Shown: piece after piece, positions 55,908 through 57,866 of the stretch
Layout of the letters: each line of letters begins with the position of its first letter
Numbering within the stretch: position 1 is the first letter of the stretch
Origin: YA12-FULL-51-18 sp041665305
GTDB taxonomy: Bacteria; Elusimicrobiota; Elusimicrobia; Elusimicrobiales; UBA9959
DNA length: 57,866 nucleotides
Direction of reading: 5' to 3'
NCBI GenBank assembly: GCA_041665305.1
Contig: JBAYJD010000015.1
Coordinates: forward strand, 1 to 57,866
The notes under the pieces: model-generated
Database searches by the model: none
What the model was told of the DNA's origin: nothing
Seen by the model: only the letters and a program-made list of their open reading frames with translations
Position numbers and translations under genes: made by a program

Positions 55908-57866
55908 TTGCCGCTGGATTTTTTGATCAAAACCGCGTCGAATAAAAACAACCCGCGCTATGCGGCGGCCCGGTTTTTTCTTATTTTACCGGCCATAGCG
56001 ATGCTCGCGGCGGCCCCGGCGCAGCGGCAGGCCTCGGCCGCCGGACTTAAAAATAAAAATGTCGTCCCCGCCGACTCCGGTCAGGCCTGGACGTTCGATA
56101 AAGCCGGCGCAGGCGCAGGCGCGGCGATGGAGGAAGAACGCCGCAAAAAGCCTCCCTCCCCGAAAATGGGGACCGCCGGTAAAAAAGAGTCGCTCAGCCC
56201 CCTGCGCTGGAACAAGGACTGGGGCTCGCTGGTGCCGCACACGACTTTTCCGCGCAAATGCTCGCTCTGCCATGTGGCCCGACGCTGGGATGTCCTGCGT
56301 CCTGATTTTAAATTCGACCACTTCAAAGAAACCGGATACGCCCTGGAGGGCGCGCATACCGAAGCGGCCTGTCTGCGCTGCCACAACGACCGCGGCCCGG
56401 TAAAGATCTTCGCGGCGCGCGGCTGCGCCGGCTGCCATATAGATCCTCACAAAGGAGCCATGGGCCGCGACTGCAAGCGCTGCCACGGCCAGGATTCCTG
56501 GGAATTGCGCACCACACAGGGCCGCCAGGTGGCGGACCACGCCCGCACCCGCTTCCCCCTTACGGGCATGCACTCGGTCCTGAGCTGCAACCAATGCCAT
56601 ATCCGCGCGGAATCCGGGGATTTCCGGGGCGTCCCGCGGGAATGCTACCAATGCCACCGGAGCGAATACGCCGCGGCGCCCAATCACGCCGCTTCCGGTT
56701 TTTCCCGCGATTGCGCCGCCTGCCACAGGACCGCTTCCTGGACGGGAGCCCTCTTCAGGCACTCTCCAGGCATGACCGACTGCGTTTCCTGCCACCTGGC
56801 GGATTACCAGGCCGCGCCCAAACACGCCGCCGGCGGCTATCCGCGAACCTGCGGAAAATGCCATGATCAGAACAAGTGGCAGGGAGCGGTTTTTAAACAT
56901 GACGCGGGCACGGAAAACTGCGTCTCCTGCCACCTGGCGGATTATCAGGCGGCGCCGAACCATGCCGCAAGGAACTACACGCAGGTTTGCTCGGTGTGTC
57001 ACACCCAGGCCGGCTGGACGCCGGCGGTCTTTAAACACTCCGACTCCATGACCGACTGCGTTTCCTGCCACCTGGCGGACTATCAGGCCGCGCCGAACCA
57101 TGTCTCGCGGAACTATCCCCGGATCTGTTCACAGTGCCACGCCACGACCGGCTGGACGGGAGCCGTCTTCAAGCATTCGGCTTCCATGACCGACTGCGTC
57201 TCCTGCCACCTGGCCAATTACCAGGCCGCGCTTAACCACCTTGCCAGGAACTACCCGAGAACCTGCGCCGACTGCCACACCCAGACCGGCTGGCTTGGCG
57301 CCGTCTTCAAGCATTCGGCTTCCATGACCGACTGCGTTTCCTGCCACCTGGCGGATTATCAGAAAGCGCCCAACCATGTTTCACAGAACTATTCGCAAAA
57401 CTGCATCCAATGCCACACCCAGACCAAATGGACCGGAGCGACCTTTACGCACCCCCCGGCAGGGACGAACTGCGTCTCCTGCCATCTGGCGGATTATCAG
57501 ACTGCGCCCGGCCATGCCGCCAGGAATTATCCGCAGACCTGCGCCCAGTGCCACAATATGACCTCCTGGCTCGGAGCGGTCTTCCAGCACTCGGCTTCCA
57601 TGACCAACTGCGTCTCCTGCCACCTGGCCGATTACCAGGCCGCGCCTAATCATGCCTCGCGAAGCTATCCGCAAACATGTTCCCAGTGCCATAACCAGAC
57701 CAACTGGCAAAGCGCCGTCTTCAAACATTCGGCCTCCATGACGAACTGCGTCTCCTGCCACCTGGCCAATTACCAGAGCGCGCCCAACCATGTCTCGCGA
57801 AGCTATCCGCAAACATGTTCACAATGCCACACCCAGGCCGGCTGGCTCGGCGCCGTCTTCAAACAT
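55908..57866 (+). CDS. Giant tandem-repeat multihaem cytochrome c, 3' end cut by window
   Basis: 653 codons are visible with no stop before the edge. The start is TTG 55908 with GAGGTGA six bases upstream (a GTG at 55899 overlaps that Shine-Dalgarno). Signal peptide region: RFFLILPAIAMLAAAPAQ. At least 23 CxxCH motifs. The first seven are irregular. From 56781 on the protein is an exact 46-residue repeat, each unit reading CVSCHLADYQ...NH...C-x2-CH...W-x-A-VF-K-HS. Each unit holds two haem sites plus two further conserved His, enough for bis-His ligation of both haems. It is probably a long periplasmic or extracellular electron conduit. Confidence 0.92.
   Translation, partial: MPLDFLIKTASNKNNPRYAAARFFLILPAIAMLAAAPAQRQASAAGLKNKNVVPADSGQAWTFDKAGAGAGAAMEEERRKKPPSPKMGTAGKKESLSPLRWNKDWGSLVPHTTFPRKCSLCHVARRWDVLRPDFKFDHFKETGYALEGAHTEAACLRCHNDRGPVKIFAARGCAGCHIDPHKGAMGRDCKRCHGQDSWELRTTQGRQVADHARTRFPLTGMHSVLSCNQCHIRAESGDFRGVPRECYQCHRSEYAAAPNHAASGFSRDCAACHRTASWTGALFRHSPGMTDCVSCHLADYQAAPKHAAGGYPRTCGKCHDQNKWQGAVFKHDAGTENCVSCHLADYQAAPNHAARNYTQVCSVCHTQAGWTPAVFKHSDSMTDCVSCHLADYQAAPNHVSRNYPRICSQCHATTGWTGAVFKHSASMTDCVSCHLANYQAALNHLARNYPRTCADCHTQTGWLGAVFKHSASMTDCVSCHLADYQKAPNHVSQNYSQNCIQCHTQTKWTGATFTHPPAGTNCVSCHLADYQTAPGHAARNYPQTCAQCHNMTSWLGAVFQHSASMTNCVSCHLADYQAAPNHASRSYPQTCSQCHNQTNWQSAVFKHSASMTNCVSCHLANYQSAPNHVSRSYPQTCSQCHTQAGWLGAVFKH
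56781..57866 (+). repeat. 138-bp tandem repeats in the cytochrome gene (8 copies visible)
   Basis: The TGC of CVSCH recurs at 56781, 56919, 57057, 57195, 57333, 57471, 57609 and 57747, exactly every 138 bp with no indels. The eighth copy is cut at the edge (120 of 138 bp). DNA-level similarity between units is high, for example repeated TGCGTCTCCTGCCACCTGGC. Confidence 0.97.

Noticed and set aside
56781..57866. CRISPR array or satellite
   Set aside because: The 138-bp periodicity is in frame, has no unique spacers and encodes CxxCH units, so it is a protein repeat.

Overview
The window is about 58 kb of GC-rich bacterial chromosome from a Gram-negative, probably anaerobic organism. Most envelope proteins carry Sec signal peptides, there is an outer-membrane beta-barrel ending in W-R-F, and a PorV-type protein is present. 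The gene mix (bacterial SWIB protein, Npt-type nucleotide transporter fused to HEAT repeats, pyruvoyl arginine decarboxylase, giant coiled-coil proteins, a FlgD/T9SS-like C-terminal domain and multihaem cytochromes) looks most like Elusimicrobiota. That assignment is an inference from gene content; there is no rRNA to test it. I see no tRNA, rRNA, CRISPR array, transposase or phage gene.

Region 1 (1-16294) is mostly on the minus strand and devoted to the envelope. One operon runs from a good sigma70-like promoter near 6120: clostripain-family protease, a secreted protein of unknown function, a small secreted PsbP-like protein, and a modular polysaccharide-lyase-like protein cut by the window edge. 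A second runs from a promoter near 16480: a 1666-residue surface protein with a FlgD/T9SS-like C-terminus, a PorV-family protein, a beta-barrel and a FecR-domain protein. Between them are a small YbjQ/RcsF-like protein and an XRE regulator.

Region 2 (16690-33151) is on the plus strand: PhzF-like isomerase; three damaged genes in a row (LOG phosphoribohydrolase with an in-frame TGA, a gutted clostripain copy, a GH5 glycosidase separated from its signal peptide by an amber codon); an M20 peptidase; an M16 active/inactive peptidase pair; rpmB followed by three terminators; two tandem coiled-coil proteins of about 1000 residues; and the arginine to agmatine to agmatine hydrolysis pair (pdaD, speB).

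Region 3 (33390-51839) is mixed: small secreted proteins, a 3-hydroxyacyl-CoA dehydrogenase, the tightly packed recA-xerC/D-membrane protein operon, RNase R, an M35-like metalloprotease, the Npt-HEAT transporter, a SWIB protein behind a structured leader, a Cys-repeat protein, an esterase-like hydrolase, GH30, rsmH and a papain-family protease.

Region 4 (52056-57866) is an electron-transfer module: a membrane-anchored 2[4Fe-4S]/flavin oxidoreductase, a dihaem cytochrome b, a 17-haem cytochrome and a second cytochrome with at least 23 haem motifs, eight copies of its 138-bp unit being in perfect register when the window ends. The first three genes overlap by 4 bp each.

Two sequence-level signals cut across the genes. 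First, a modular family of intergenic palindromic repeats occurs at 13 loci, nearly always in one orientation, and sometimes supplies stop codons or possible start codons to neighbouring genes. Second, a roughly 250-bp promoter-leader-signal-peptide cassette is duplicated in inverted orientation (33198-33446 and 45695-45946) in front of two apparently unrelated secreted proteins.
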